The notes beneath the pieces are model-generated. The model worked only from the letters and a program-made list of their open reading frames with translations, did no database searches and was not told the origin of the DNA. Positions 33,496-44,799 of a stretch of 64,000 nucleotides of DNA are shown one piece after another. Source of the stretch: Atherix ibis (taxonomy: Eukaryota > Arthropoda > Insecta > Diptera > Athericidae); assembly GCA_958298945.1 (NCBI GenBank), contig OY282605.1, forward strand, positions 21,678,811 through 21,742,810, in the 5' to 3' direction. Every line of letters starts with the position of its first letter. Position 1 is the stretch's first letter. A program made the position numbers and the translations under genes.

Positions 33496-33783
33496 ACTGA
33501 GACTACCAAATGTCCTGAATTATTATTGCACTTATAAATTTATACTTACTACGAATACTACTAAAAATTAACTCCTTCTAAAATATTTTCCTTTCCAAAA
33601 AATCATTCCTTTTAACCTTCGATGGTCAAGAAGATAATTTCTGACAATTTTATTTTCAGTTTCGAGTTATTTATATTTAGCCAATTGTGTTTTTATTTTT
33701 TTTTTAGTTGAGTAAGTAATTTTTACTAATTTTACAAATTAGGTTAAAAATTATTTTTTTAATATTCTCTAGAGCATATTTTT

Positions 33784-33990
33784 TTTTAAATATTCATCAA
33801 TATAATCGTCTTTGGCCAGACTAACTATTTTGCAAACGCTTAGCACTTGGTCAAGTAATTTTTCCAAAATTTGCAAAGTAATTTCATTCCAACTTTCAGA
33901 AAGTTGTTGTCCAGATGTCCTTTTGGCTTATTGGCTATTACGACTTAAGGTACGAGTAGACTATTGTCAGAATCTGGCAATGTTCGCATA
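33784..33990 (-). mobile_element. Possible DDE transposase C-terminal remnant
   Basis: On the - strand about 41 codons are open and read QQLSESWNEITLQILEKLLD then QVLSVCKIV..DDYIDEYLK. A Trp-x-x-Ile helix followed by Leu-rich residues near the end is common in Tc1 and pogo-like transposases. No catalytic motif is visible, so the family is uncertain. It ends at the GVQW3-like mariner insertion. Confidence 0.3.
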
Positions 33991-33994
33991 TATA

Positions 33995-34885
33995 GGAAGT
34001 CTGTTCATAAAGTATCGCGAATTTTGAATTTCCGCGTGTTACGTATATTCGATTTTCGGTTTTTTTGTGGCGTTATGTTGGTACTCATGTCTCTCACTTA
34101 TGCCGACAAGTTCGGTTCAGTTAATTTTTGACAGCTGCTTTGCTTGCACGTGTTTTGGCTCGTCTTCGATTTTTGCCCATTCCAACAAATGCGTCAAAGA
34201 ATCTGTTTCGGGAACAAGAAAAAGTCACAGGGGGCCAGATATGGGGAATACGGTGGCTGCGGCTTTATTAATGTGTTGTTTTTGGGTAAAAATTCGCGCA
34301 AAAGCAACGATGCGGGAGCAGGGGCGTTGTCATAATGCAAAAGTCAATTTTTGTTCTTCCAAAAATGCGGGTGTTTCTGGCGGATTGCTTCGCGCAACTT
34401 GCGCATAACGTGCAGGTAATATTCCTAATTAACCGTTCTACTCTGTGGCAAGAACTCATGATGTACCACGCCCCTGCAATCGAAGAATTGGTGCGCTTTT
34501 TTCGGTATTGGCTCATGCGGCAGCTTCCATTGTGATGATTGAGCTTTGGTTTCCACGTCATAACCATAAACCCATGATTCGTCACCAGTTAAGACCCCCT
34601 GGGGCAAATTTGGGTCGTTGTGGATACAGTCCAACATTTCCTTAGCAATGTTAATGTGATGCTGTTTTTGGTCGAAAATTGGCAAAAATCAAAGACGAGC
34701 CAGAACACGTGCAAGCTAAGCAGCTGTCAAAAATTAACAGAACATTCAAAATGACAGAACTTGTCGGCATAAGTGAAAGGCATGAGTACCAACTTAATAT
34801 ACGTAACACCGCAAAAAAAAATCGAAAGTCGAATATACGTAACCCGCGGAAATTCAAAATTCGCGATACTTTTTGAACCGACCTC
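33995..34885 (-). mobile_element. GVQW3-like DD34D mariner with ~190-bp inverted arms
   Basis: Left GGAAGTCTGTTCATAAAGTA and right, inverted, GAGGTCGGTTCAAAAAGTAT. The similarity runs far beyond a normal ~30-bp terminal repeat: 33995-34178 and 34681-34885 are inverted copies through the whole 5' untranslated region, up to GGCTCGTCTTYGATTTTTGCC. The true 3' end is replaced by an inverted copy of the 5' end. TA precedes the left end (33993-33994); no TA directly follows the right end. Confidence 0.85.
34200..34685 (-). pseudogene. GVQW3-like mariner transposase, both ends missing
   Basis: From 34685 the frame reads IFDQKQHHINIAKEMLD then LTGDESWVYGYDVETKAQSS (first catalytic Asp) and KKAHQFFDCRGVVHHEFLPQ, with an in-frame gap where about 12 residues are usual. 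After RTVN a stop occurs. In shifted frames come KLREAIRQ-like sequence, a second-Asp region (HDNAP-like) and PPVTFSCSRNRF, the DFFLFPK block out of frame. The N-terminal DNA-binding domain is absent, as in the 10-kb copy, and the last ~50 residues are gone. Inactive. Confidence 0.8.
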
Positions 34886-34949
34886 TTTTGATTTGACACG
34901 ATTTGACAAGTGATCACACTGTTGCCAAAATTCTATAAAATTTTTATAG

Positions 34950-35400
34950 CTGTCAAATAGTCCGACAATTATCTAGTCTGCCAATGTGTTTGCTAGTTAA
35001 ACTTTTCCAATCGCCAATTGTCATATAACTGCAAATAAAAATATTATGCACTCATTGTCAGACAAAAGCGTCATATTGTTTTTACTTGACAGTTCATTAA
35101 TTTTATTTATTGTCGTGAAATAGTGAAATTTGCAATGGCAGGTATTTTTGAAAGCAGCAGTGATGACAAGGAGGAAGCGGACAAAACGCAGTACACTTAA
35201 AGGTCATAACTATTGTTAGATTAGTTTTGCGTTGCAAGGTGTTATAAATTTCAGCATCTGACAATGTGCAAATATCTACAAATGGTCTGACAATAATCCC
35301 AAAAGGAGATCACAAGATTGTCAGATGTCGCCAGTAAATATTGTCAGGCAATGAATGCTTTCAAATAGTCTGACAATAATTTGTTTCTTCCTTCCCAATT
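34950..35400. repeat. Cluster of GTCTGACAAT / ATTGTCAGAC words
   Basis: At least seven occurrences of TCTGACAAT or close variants in both orientations between 34960 and 35400, and another at 33957. Such clusters can be subterminal repeats of a DNA transposon. A 21-codon ORF (MAGIFESSSDDKEEADKTQYT) at 35135-35200 lies in the middle. Confidence 0.4.
35135..35200 (+). CDS. Short acidic ORF, possible transposase N terminus
   Basis: MAGIFESSSDDKEEADKTQY-T then stop. The Ser/Asp-rich acidic start resembles the first residues of several transposase families, but 21 codons cannot be classified. It sits within the TCTGACAAT cluster, which supports an eroded DNA transposon. Confidence 0.2.
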   Translation: MAGIFESSSDDKEEADKTQYT

Positions 35401-35572
35401 TTTATACCTCCCTCATCATTTCCAATTCCCCCTTCTTTGCCTGAATAGTTTTTTTTTAAATTTTTTAAAGCATTCTTTTTCTATGGGTGTCTCCATATTC
35501 CCCTGAATATTTCGGCATAATGATTTTTTGGTTATGTTGAGTGTGAGAGCACTCATCATAATCTGGTAGCAC

Positions 35573-35835
35573 AGACGGTATTTTTCGAAAATATGTTCGA
35601 AAAATTGGTCAGATGTTAATAAACAATAGTCACTATGGGCGATTATAGGAATTTTGTTGTTTGTAGAGAGTTATTCAATTTGTGGTTCGAAAAGTAAAGT
35701 TAAATAAAACATATTTAAAAATAGATAAAATTATAAAATTCTTATTTCTTTACATTACTTGGATCTTGCCATTATAAATTTTATTAAAAAAAACTATTCA
35801 AATGAATTTCGCCCTTTTTAAAGTAATTTTTCATG
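35573..35835 (-). repeat. Lineage-A 3' end plus flank, inverted partner of 45.09-45.37 kb
   Basis: Bases 35573-35662 (ATATGTTCGAAAAATTGGTC; AAACAATAGTCAC; GCGATTATAGGAA) are the reverse complement of 45246-45365. The adjoining mariner 3' end (TTATTCAATTTGTGGTTCG then AAAAGTAAAG) is the reverse complement of 45060-45245. Flank and insertion are therefore duplicated together. Confidence 0.85.
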
Positions 35836-36699
35836 ATATTTTTGTACATTACAACTATAATTACGCCGTTACCTGATAGATACCGGTTTTTAAAATGCCG
35901 GGTATGATAATTTATTTGATATTAAATTGGAGAAATTTGTTCAGTAATTAATATTTTTATGATCGTTCCATTTTTTCTTAAATTAATTATTGCGGAAAAA
36001 AGGTTGACATTCTTGCACAAATACCTGTTCATATCAAAAATCTGATCCACATTCGACATTTTATGTTTTTTTTTGCTTATTATTTTCTTGTAGTTTTTCC
36101 ACCCTATTTTCCGGAAGTATGTAGTACAGATTATCCCAAGGGATTAATTATAATAGGCGATGATGGTTCTACGAGATTTATGCTACTCGTATTTTTATCA
36201 ACTGTAATATGCACTGTAACAGATTCTATCTGGCCTTAAATCGTACAAAGTATGAGTGGAAGCATTTCTCGTGAATTCATGCTGTGTTCGTTCACGTTTG
36301 GAATCTTACTTAATCGGACAGTTTAGGATTAGAATTCTGGTCTATCTCGGCTAACTGTAAAATGAAGTTTTCTGGTTTTTCAATTATCTTCAAGAACGGC
36401 GTACGTACCTTTCTTATATGAATTTTCTATACCATCGACGGTATGGCAACAGTCTCAACTGACCAATTATAATCTGGGTTTTCTTTCATTTTTTTTCTTC
36501 TTTTTGTTATCGTATTTTCTTCTGCTGACCAACTGATGAACGAACGTACACAACGAATTAAAAATATAGATAAATATTAAGATATTTTTGCGTTAGTACG
36601 TATCTTTTCAATCATTTCGATTAGGATTGATATGAAAAGTTTGATGACCTATTTTTGGTATCAGCAGAATTTTTAACATTTTGTCTGAAAGGCACTCTT
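35836..36699. other. Unassigned, mixed composition
   Basis: 36100-36500 is less AT-rich but gives no motif or frame I can support. Confidence 0.3.
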
Positions 36700-38135
36700 T
36701 TTTTCCAATTAGTAGCTATGATTTTTCTTTATATTATTAAACAGTAAAACTTATTATCCAAAAGAAATTCTTGAATATCTTTCAATGTGAATATTTGAGA
36801 TCATGAATAAAAAAAAAATCATCACGATGTGTTCGTAGGTGAATTATTTGTTTCTCGTTATAAAAAGTTAAATGCTCGTTTATAATGTGACATCATAGGA
36901 ATAATTATGATTTTTTTTTCTTGTAACAATTTTATTTTATTTTATTTTATTTTTATACATCAATGTTATTCCCTTCAAAGTAGTTCTTTTAGGCAGCCAT
37001 ACATCGGCGGAGGCGTTATTACCACTCTTCGTAGCAGTGCTCGTAGTACGAGTACTAAGATGACTTCCTTTTAAGATCTTGAGGATCAGAAAAAGTCACA
37101 AAGTCTATAATCAGGTAAAAAGAGGGGTTGGGGGACAACAGGAATATCTTTCTGGTAAAAACTAGTTGATGAAGATATTCATGTAACCATCTCCATCCAG
37201 TGAGTTTTCGTCAGACAAATAACACCAGCGGGGAGGGGGGGGGGGGTGCGTTGTTATACAAGTATCTCAATTACCAATCTGACATGAATAATTCTTTTTC
37301 TGTGCTTTTCAAGGACTTTTTTTATAGTAAAAAAATGTTCAACGATAAATAAGTCCTTTAATGGTACCAAATTTTCATCAGTTTTAGATTTTAGAGTCCT
37401 CCTTGAGTGAGGTTCATTTTCCACTGCTTCTCGGCTCTTCAAAAATGCTATTACATGTGATCAAATGAACAGGGAGGGTTGTGGGGTATTGTCTGCATTG
37501 TCTTAGCTTTTCAAGGAGCTTTAATATTAACGGACTCACAAGAGCCCTCATTCGTTTCACATTTTCATCACTTTGTGGCTTTAAAAGCCTCATTACGTAA
37601 GGTTCGGGTTCCTCTTCTACTGCTTCTCGGCTCTTTTTGGGTATTGGGCAATAAAAAAAAATGGTTGCCGTAAATAGACTAGATGAATAGGGAGACTGAG
37701 AAACCACAGAAATCCATTTTTATAACAAAAACTCGTTCGTGGGGATGGACGTGTGACAGGGGATTTTGTCATGGTATTTGCAATATCAGATCTGATGCGA
37801 AGAATCCTCGTTTCTGAGTGTTTCAAGGATCTTTAATGTTAATCGACGGTCTGGCCTTATTCGTTCCACATTTCCATCACTCTGTGGTTTTGATAAATAG
37901 TTCCACATTTTCATAATTTATCGATGTTGATGGCCTCCTTAGGTAAGGTTAGTCTTCCACTTCTCCTCGGCCCATCAAAAATAAATAGTGATCCCCAATA
38001 GGGTCTTTGCAATTTTTTGTAAGTCAAACTTGGAACAAAATTTGTTGACACATAATTTCTCCAAGTTTCGCTGCTCTATTTTTCTTAACTCTCTCGAAAA
38101 ACATAACGTACGGAGTGAGGTTTAATTATTCTTTA
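36700..38135 (-). repeat. Mariner-derived composite with triple internal repeat (copy 1)
   Basis: Homologous to 50300-51825 over most of its length. After TTTCTTGTAACAATTTTATT, a (TTTTA)n run and CCTTCAAAGTAGTTCTTTTA, typical of a mariner 3' end on the - strand, a module of about 250-320 bp is present three times: ~37105-37445, ~37455-37670 and ~37680-37985. Module words are GGGGAACCACAG-like, CTGTGCTTTTCAAGGA, AGAGCCCTCATTCGTTTCAC, CATCACTTTGTGG and CTTCCACTGCTTCTCGGC. On the - strand it gives mariner-like but stop-ridden frames (SREAVEEEPEPYVMRLLKPQ). A poly-G run is at 37230-37249. Confidence 0.7.
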
Positions 38136-41100
38136 AACTATATATAATTTGATTATCTAATATGATCCTCAGTAAGTTTATTATCTACTTTCTATTTAAT
38201 AAAATGATTAACTGATATCTTAGTATTAATAAAATTAGTTATAAAAGCTCCCAATAATTTTCGATCAAATAAATTTTTATATAACTCCATATCAATAATA
38301 ATCCTAAAGCCTTGATATACTTTTTTGGCTAAATAAAAAAACCAGCTAATTTAAAAGAAATAATCGAAAATAAACTTTTAACAACATTTGTAATATAGTA
38401 AAAAAGATCGTCTACTAAAAAATTATAAAAGCCCATTTATACTCTAATTATAGCCTTTGGTAGATTAAATGTTCCCTTTAAAATATCTTAAAATAAAAAT
38501 TCAATAAAAATTTTAAGCCTTTAGGCTATATTGAAAATATTTAATTGAATTTAATGAGTTGAAATTGCTTTCGGCAAAAATATGCAGTTTCTTTTTTTTA
38601 TTTTTTAAAGAGGAGCCTTCAATGAAACTTTCAAATGTGATCGATTTTTCACAGAATTATATTCTTCATTAATAATGTTAATCAGTTCGTTTTTTTTTTA
38701 GATCTACTTAAAATATTTAGATTGATTCAATTTATTAATTTTGAAACTAGTAACAAAAAGAATTGAGAGAAAAAGTGAAATTATATGCCATAATTAATTA
38801 TTAAATTTCACCCTGAAAAATCTTTGTTCATTTATAAAATTCAGAATTTATTCTCAATATCGTTTATCATCAAAAAAAAATAGAAAAAAGAAATTCCATT
38901 TAAACTAAGACGAGACGATACACATTTTGGGTTGATTAAGGCGAGTACGATTGTAGCGCGAAAAACATTTTTTTTTTGTAAGTTCTGCCTGCATTCACCA
39001 GATGGCATTGGATCGTTTCCTTGAAGAAGTACCGGTGAAATAGTATGAACGAATTTGTGCCACTGCCACGGTTAATTGCAAAATATTTTGACGAAACGCT
39101 TCTATGGCCGTGCAATTTGTAATTGTCTGTTGAAATATTTTTCTTTTCATAATTAATGTGAAATCTTTAAATGAAAAAAAAAATACTCAGATAGTCTTAG
39201 ACAAATTTCCCCTCGTAATATTGTTCACTTTTTGTACATATCGATTTGTTAACTATAACCAAAATGATAAATTAAGACGCTTTTACCACTACCAACTACA
39301 ATATTACCAAGCAGATGAAGTGCGCTCATCTTTAGATTAATGTTTGGCCTAAATTTTTCTAAATATTCTTTTTATAACGATGCTTACAGATAAGTTACTT
39401 AAATAATCGTCAGTGTTTTGTTTTAAGACCCACTTAAGGTCAATACTTTTATAGCAAAGATTCGTGACTATTTTTCTATCTAAAACTATGTTCAAAATCA
39501 TTTTCAAAAAAGAAGTTCCTTTCTTTTTGAACCTATTTTTGTGTATTTTTCTTTCTAAATAATTCTTTTATTTTTTTTTTAATAATGATATTATTTAAAG
39601 ATTATTAATTTATTGAGCATTCACTCTAAAATTAAGTTTTAAAATTTAATGTTCGCCTTGGAATTAAATTTCACAAATACATAATAATCTGGTGGATACT
39701 ATTTGCCAAAAAAAAGAAAAAATGTTACATTTTTAAGCGTAGATTAATTAAAAACAGATATCATACATACTCATTCTCTTATCAAGCTTACTTCTTGTTT
39801 ATGTTTAAGAAATAAATTCCATTTTAATAAGTTACATAAACAGTTTTAAACTCAACAAATGTGACCATTCTCCTCTTAAAAAAGTATTAAATTTCATATA
39901 CACTTTAATTTCAAATAATATCTACTAGATATTAATATTTTACAACAAATAATTTTAGCTTTTATTACTTTTGTTGTGTGTCTGACCAAGTACCAGAAAT
40001 CAATACTCTAGGACCTGACACGAAAAGCCATTTAGAAAAGCCAGCCAGCCTTACATAAAAATATTACCCCAAGGAAATTGAATAAAACGCCATTTTATGT
40101 GCTAGTGATCTTACTTTTACTATATCATCTTGCAAAAAAAAAACGCATTTTAGAGTAGGAGTTTTTACGTGGGAGGATCCAGCAAAACTCTACTGAAGGG
40201 GGGGGGGGGTCTAAGTGATGTAATATCACATTGACCAGTCTAAACTGGACGTATGAAAATAAATACGCAATTAATTTTTATTCTTGAACTGTTATTTTTC
40301 AAAAATCATAACCTAAAAAAAACTATTATTTTAATTGTCATTGAGGGGAAAAAAAAACATAACCTAAAAATATATATTTTATTTGTTACTAATTTACACC
40401 TTAGATTATAAGGAAAAAAACAATATGTAAAAAACCCGTCAAAATATTGATGGAAAAATTATAAAGGAAATACTAGAAAAAAGTACGGATCGCGTATAAC
40501 AATTGAGGGTACTAAACTAAATGCGACTTTTTAATGCAAATTGTACCGGATTTGTTAATTTTTGAAAATAAATTTAATCACGTACGGATCATTTTATTTT
40601 GATAGTATTATTCTAGGCTTGCATTGGCAATTGAAGTAGGTAGCGCAGCACACAATTGTGATTAGATATCCCCAATAATCGCTTATATTGTAGTGACGCA
40701 GAGACGTAGAATATAAGCGATTATTGGGGATATCTAATCACAATTGGAAGAGTGTTACAATAATTGAATTCTTCGAAGTTGATTAATAAGTCTCCGATAG
40801 TTTTAAGAAATTTCTTTTCAAATGAACAGGCCGACCTCTGGCGTCAATTCCTTCAAACATAAGCATCGATAAAAAGAATGGAACAAGAGAAATTGATGAT
40901 CTCATTTTTTTAAATTTAAAGATTAAGTCAAATTCTACATTTATGCCACCATGTTTACAGAATATTTAGAATCAATCTAATTGAAAATGGCAAAATAGAA
41001 GGAAAAAAATGGTTTAATATAAATAATTGTTTTATCTAGAATTATGAAGAAAACAATTTAGGAAAATTACTAGTTTTAAATGGATTAATTTAAAACGTTG

Positions 41101-41593
41101 AGTATATTGGAACAACGTAGAAGAAACAATAGTTTTCATAAAGAAATATTTAACTGAAAATGAAAATCTAGTACTGGAAAATGAATTTTTTGACGAAATT
41201 TCATATTTAAATAACTTTAAAAAATTTCATAATTGAAAAAAATTGAAATTTGTAATCATTTTAATGAAAATTATATTCCTTGTGTTCATCTCACAAAAGT
41301 TGTCGAATTGATACTTCTTAAGAATATGCATACCTATGCTAAATGTTCTTAATTTAAATATATTTTTATTGTTACATAAAATGTTCCAGATATTATCGCA
41401 TAAAAAATGGTAGCCTTAGCTTAAAGTGACTTAGAGATACCAACACAAATCATTACAGCAGTAAATACATTTAATATGAAATATATAATATTAATCTAAA
41501 GTCTATTTAACGTTTAAGAATTTTACTAAAATTGTAAAATTTATTAATTTTACTTTGGGCCTGAATTTACTTATTAATTAAGCAAGAATAAAA
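38136..41593. other. 3.4-kb AT-rich stretch; hairpin at 40.65 kb
   Basis: No gene or TE recognised apart from the inverted repeat described separately. A G run occurs at 40199-40209. Confidence 0.4.
40653..40746. repeat. Perfect 37-bp inverted repeat with 20-base loop
   Basis: Left arm 40653-40689 (starts CAATTGTGATTAGATATCCC) and right arm 40710-40746 are perfect reverse complements. The loop is GTAGTGACGCAGAGACGTAG. No similar sequence is seen elsewhere in the window. As RNA it would fold into a very stable hairpin of roughly precursor-miRNA size; as DNA it is a cruciform candidate. Confidence 0.95.
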
Positions 41594-42250
41594 TAACGAC
41601 GGCACTGCATTTTAATGTCATTGCGAACATAACCATTTGCTGTCATTTGGAATTTCGACAGAATTTTGCTTTAGTTCTGCAAAGTACAACTAGTTGTCGC
41701 TCTTTGCAGGCAGTTTTGAATTGCAAAATGTGTTCCGCATTGTTTTCAATTCAATTTAATTATCTACTATTATTAAATTTTTTTAAAAATAAATCCCTGG
41801 AAATAATGTATTTTGATTTTCAATAAACTGTAATTTCGAGAATGTTGTAAATTGTTTTCGAATTGGTACTGAACTTTGTTAACTTTAGATCGATTTTTAG
41901 TTCAATAAAACTGGCGCTATTTGAACAATTTCCTTCCTTTACTTTTCTGCCTGAATATTGATGAAACGCTCCTTTCAGCAATTATTTATTTTAAAAGAAA
42001 ATTCTTAGAATATGTTGAATTTTTTTAAAAAAAAAAGCGACTTTAGGCAAGAGAAATATTTAAAGAAAGCTAACGGACCATGTTTTTGGTTATTAAAAAT
42101 GGCGCTGATATCTATTTTTGATGTTCAAGAAGGATTGGGGTTGACAATATTTTTTCTCAAATTGGAAAAAACCAATAATTTAGGGACAAATTTTGAGCAG
42201 TTAATTTTAAATTTCTTTTTTTAAATATTTTTTTAATTCGTAAAAAAGTA
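41594..42250. repeat. ~660-bp dispersed repeat (copy 1 of 2)
   Basis: Begins TAACGACGGCACTGCATTTT and ends near TTTTAATTCGTAAAAAAG. It is about 90% or more identical by eye to 47197-47865 in the same orientation. No coding motif; the 70-codon ORF at 42012-42224 is disrupted in the second copy. It has no clear terminal repeats. Confidence 0.9.
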
Positions 42251-42529
42251 ATGAAATTGGTAGAAAGTATTGAGCAGTTTTTATCTATTTTCCTTTAACA
42301 TTTCTTTCAGAACACGGTGACCTTTATTACATTTGTATCGATTTTTAAGATAATGTTTTTTTTCGCCTAGCAGGTAATCGATCCGCTTCAACTAACTTAC
42401 TTTTTATTTTTATGCAGTTTGGTGTAGTACTATTTTTCGTCTAGTAGAAGAGGTGGCCATTTTGTCCATTTCGGGTTGTTGTCTTTGACCTACAACTCGG
42501 GTTGGGTGAATGATGAAGCTATAAGATCT
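42251..42529. other. Unassigned spacer
   Basis: Contains two splice-acceptor-like words (TTTCTTTCAG, TTTTTATGCAG) but no supported exon. Confidence 0.2.
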
Positions 42530-43130
42530 ATACCAGAAGTGGCCTACGGGTGTTGGCGAACCCACGGCACCTGAGTTGACCTGGCGGTGCCAGGAAATTA
42601 CAAGTTTCCTTAATGTAGCTCTTTGAGCACGGCGGTCGGGAGCCCCAGGGTAGTTCGTCCGTCATGTCTAGCCTACGTGAGAAGTCTTTAGCTGAAACGT
42701 GGTAACTGGTTGTCAGCTACATTGCAGCTATAGTCTTAGGACTGAAGTTGAGGAATGTCAGAATCCCGGGAGCTATCACTGCAGATGATAGTAGAGCTGG
42801 TTTAGAGGCAGAACGAGGTGGTTACACAAATGTGTGTGGAGTAATTTAGGGGAGCAATCTACAGGTTGAGACCGCTTACTGCAGACATTTTACAGATGGT
42901 AAAGATGGAATTTTTGACTGCTTCATGCATGGAACACGAAAGATGTTTAATGACGGTAAATGGCAGATATGGTAATTACATGATCTTGCCATGAAGAGTA
43001 CTGATTTTTAGGATCCCAAGTAGGAAATCGAATAGAGCGTTGGACTGTAGCGAACTGAATTGCTGAGATTCGTGCAACTACCTGGATCTAGTCAGCTGAG
43101 CTGACTAAATCCTTCACTGGACGAGTCTAT
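42530..43130 (+). repeat. LINE 3'-region-like repeat, diverged relative of the 1-kb and 15-kb blocks
   Basis: 42545-42640 aligns with the reverse complement of about 500-605: GTTGGCGAACCCACGGCACC, TGGCGGTGCCAGGAAATTAC, AATGTAGCTCTTTGAGCACG. Beyond this the two differ. The block is GC-richer than its surroundings and has no open frame. Near 43030 the word TAGAGCGTTGGACTGTAG resembles the anticodon arm of a tRNA-Tyr, possibly a SINE head. Confidence 0.5.
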
Positions 43131-43396
43131 TTTATGCGTTTATCGGGCGTTTTTAACGATACGTATACCACGTTAATTAAATAATATTATATTCATGTTG
43201 TTTTTGACCATTAGGGGTGTTTATCTACGATTGTTTTTTTTCTTCCGAAAGCTGGTATTGATATTTCCGTGCCCTTGAAAGAAACACAAATTTTAGGGGT
43301 TTTTCCGCACTTTTTTTTATAAGGAAAGAATGACGGGATAAGAAAATTAAAATAGCATGGAAAAAAGAGTGGTTTCTGGGAATTAGCGTACACTTA

Positions 43397-43462
43397 TGCC
43401 TCAGTGGGATTCGAACCCACGACCCCTTAACGACTGGTACGCCAGCGACCCCGAGCGGTATA
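43397..43462 (-). repeat. tRNA-like sequence (SINE-type), not a functional tRNA
   Basis: On the - strand GTGGGTTCGAATCCCAC forms a perfect T-arm with a canonical B box, followed by TGAGGCA. Upstream is a CTGG-CGTA-CCAG hairpin and GTCGTTAAGG, as in many tRNAs. The 5' strand of the acceptor stem (TGCCTCA expected) is absent, so a cloverleaf cannot close. A tRNA-derived SINE remnant is the likely source. Confidence 0.5.
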
Positions 43463-43969
43463 AAGTGGGTTTTACTCGCTAAATATTGGCCGGTATTTAA
43501 CTCCTTTTATAACAACGCCACCACAGTCATTTTGTTGAACTATAAAGCGTCAAAAAAAAATCAGATAAAATGTAGGCGAAGATCCCTGTAGTGGCTCTAG
43601 CACATGCACTTTTCGAAAATAATAATCCTTTTTTCGAACACATTCTTTTTTTTTAAATTAAATTTAATTAATCTGTTATTCAGAAAAAATTCTTTATACA
43701 TTATATAACCTATTTGAATCGACAATATTTTGTAAACTAATAATTTAGCAATTTATTTCGAAAACGTTTTAAAATTCGAAAGTAACAACGGCATCTAGTG
43801 TCATTATGTAGAAACCTTTCGAATCATTTTACAGGCATTCTCAATTTCCTAATTTCTTGTATATTTTGATTTTCCATTTTGGTTTATGACAGAGTCGGCG
43901 ATGATATATGTGTTCTAGGGATTAAATTGAAAATATAAAACCGAAATTATTACGTAAAATTGAAGTATA
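43463..43969. other. AT-rich stretch, nothing recognised
   Basis: No supported feature. Confidence 0.3.
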
Positions 43970-44746
43970 GGAATTTTACAATAAGAGTGATATGATTTCT
44001 AAGTGACGTTTCGGCCATTTGTAATATGTCATAATCTGTCTTTTTTTTTACATTGTATTCAGTAATATTTACAATTTTATCATGGAGAGATATACGCAAG
44101 AAAAACGTTTACAAATTATTCAATTTTATTATCAAAAACGATAACGATTTTATTAAGAAAATCATCTTCTCCGATGAGGCTCACTTTCAATCAAATTATT
44201 CATGAACACCCATTACATTCACCTAAATTGACAGTTTGGTGTGGTTTTTGGTCTGGTGGAATTATCGGTCTGTACTTATTTCGAAATGAAGCTGATAACA
44301 CCGTTACTGTCAATGGATAGCGGTATAGATCGATGATAACCAACTTTTTATGGCCGAAATTGGAAGAAGTTGATTTTGACAACATCTAGTTCCAACAAGA
44401 CGGGGCTACGTGCCACACAGCACGTGCAACAACCGAATTATTGCGCGAAAAGTTTGGAGATTCGATTATTTCAAGAAATTGTGATTTAACACCATTCGAC
44501 TATTTCTTGTGGGGTTATTTGAAGTCATTGATCTTTAGCAATAAACCAGACTCTCTTCAAGCTTTAGAAGTCAATATTGAAAGTGCTATTCATGACATAC
44601 GACTTGATTTAGTGGAAAAAGTGCTCGAAAATTGGGTTCATCGAATTCGCGCCTGCAAAAGAAGTGGTGGAGGCCATTTGAATGACGTTTTATTCAGAAC
44701 TTAATTGCAAAAACATATGAATTTTACTCCTTTTGGAAAACCCTAT
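43970..44746 (+). mobile_element. rosa-like DD41D mariner, lineage C, copy 2
   Basis: Left end GGAATTTTACAATAAGAGTG, right end inverted TAGGGTTTTCCAAAAGGAG. Highly similar to the 4369-5241 copy in opposite orientation. It has its own deletion downstream of the N-terminus. Confidence 0.85.
44092..44704 (+). pseudogene. DD41D transposase, lineage C, copy 2
   Basis: Starts MERYTQEKRLQIIQFYYQKR. The helix-turn-helix region is then deleted and the frame continues at IKKIIFSDEAHFQSNYS with the first catalytic Asp kept. TVWCGFWSGGIIG and FQQDGATCHTAR (second Asp) follow in a frame with stops. From 44441 the frame is open to the C terminus: SRNCDLTPFDYFLWGYLK (third Asp) to GGGHLNDVLFRT. Ten residues (IEWPQRSC region of copy 1) before CDLTP are missing, so the spacing is no longer 41. 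Inactive. Confidence 0.85.
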
Positions 44747-44799
44747 ATATAAAAATTATAATACGACAAGAATAGTGCATTTATTTAATTAAAAACTGG

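Noticed and set aside
37230..37249. Poly-G run (others at 40199-40209, and poly-C at 30288-30298) as G-quadruplex or regulatory sites
   Set aside because: Single homopolymer tracts, prone to sequencing error; no spaced G-tract pattern.
43397..43462. Functional tRNA gene
   Set aside because: The T-arm is perfect, but the acceptor stem cannot close and no complete cloverleaf is present.
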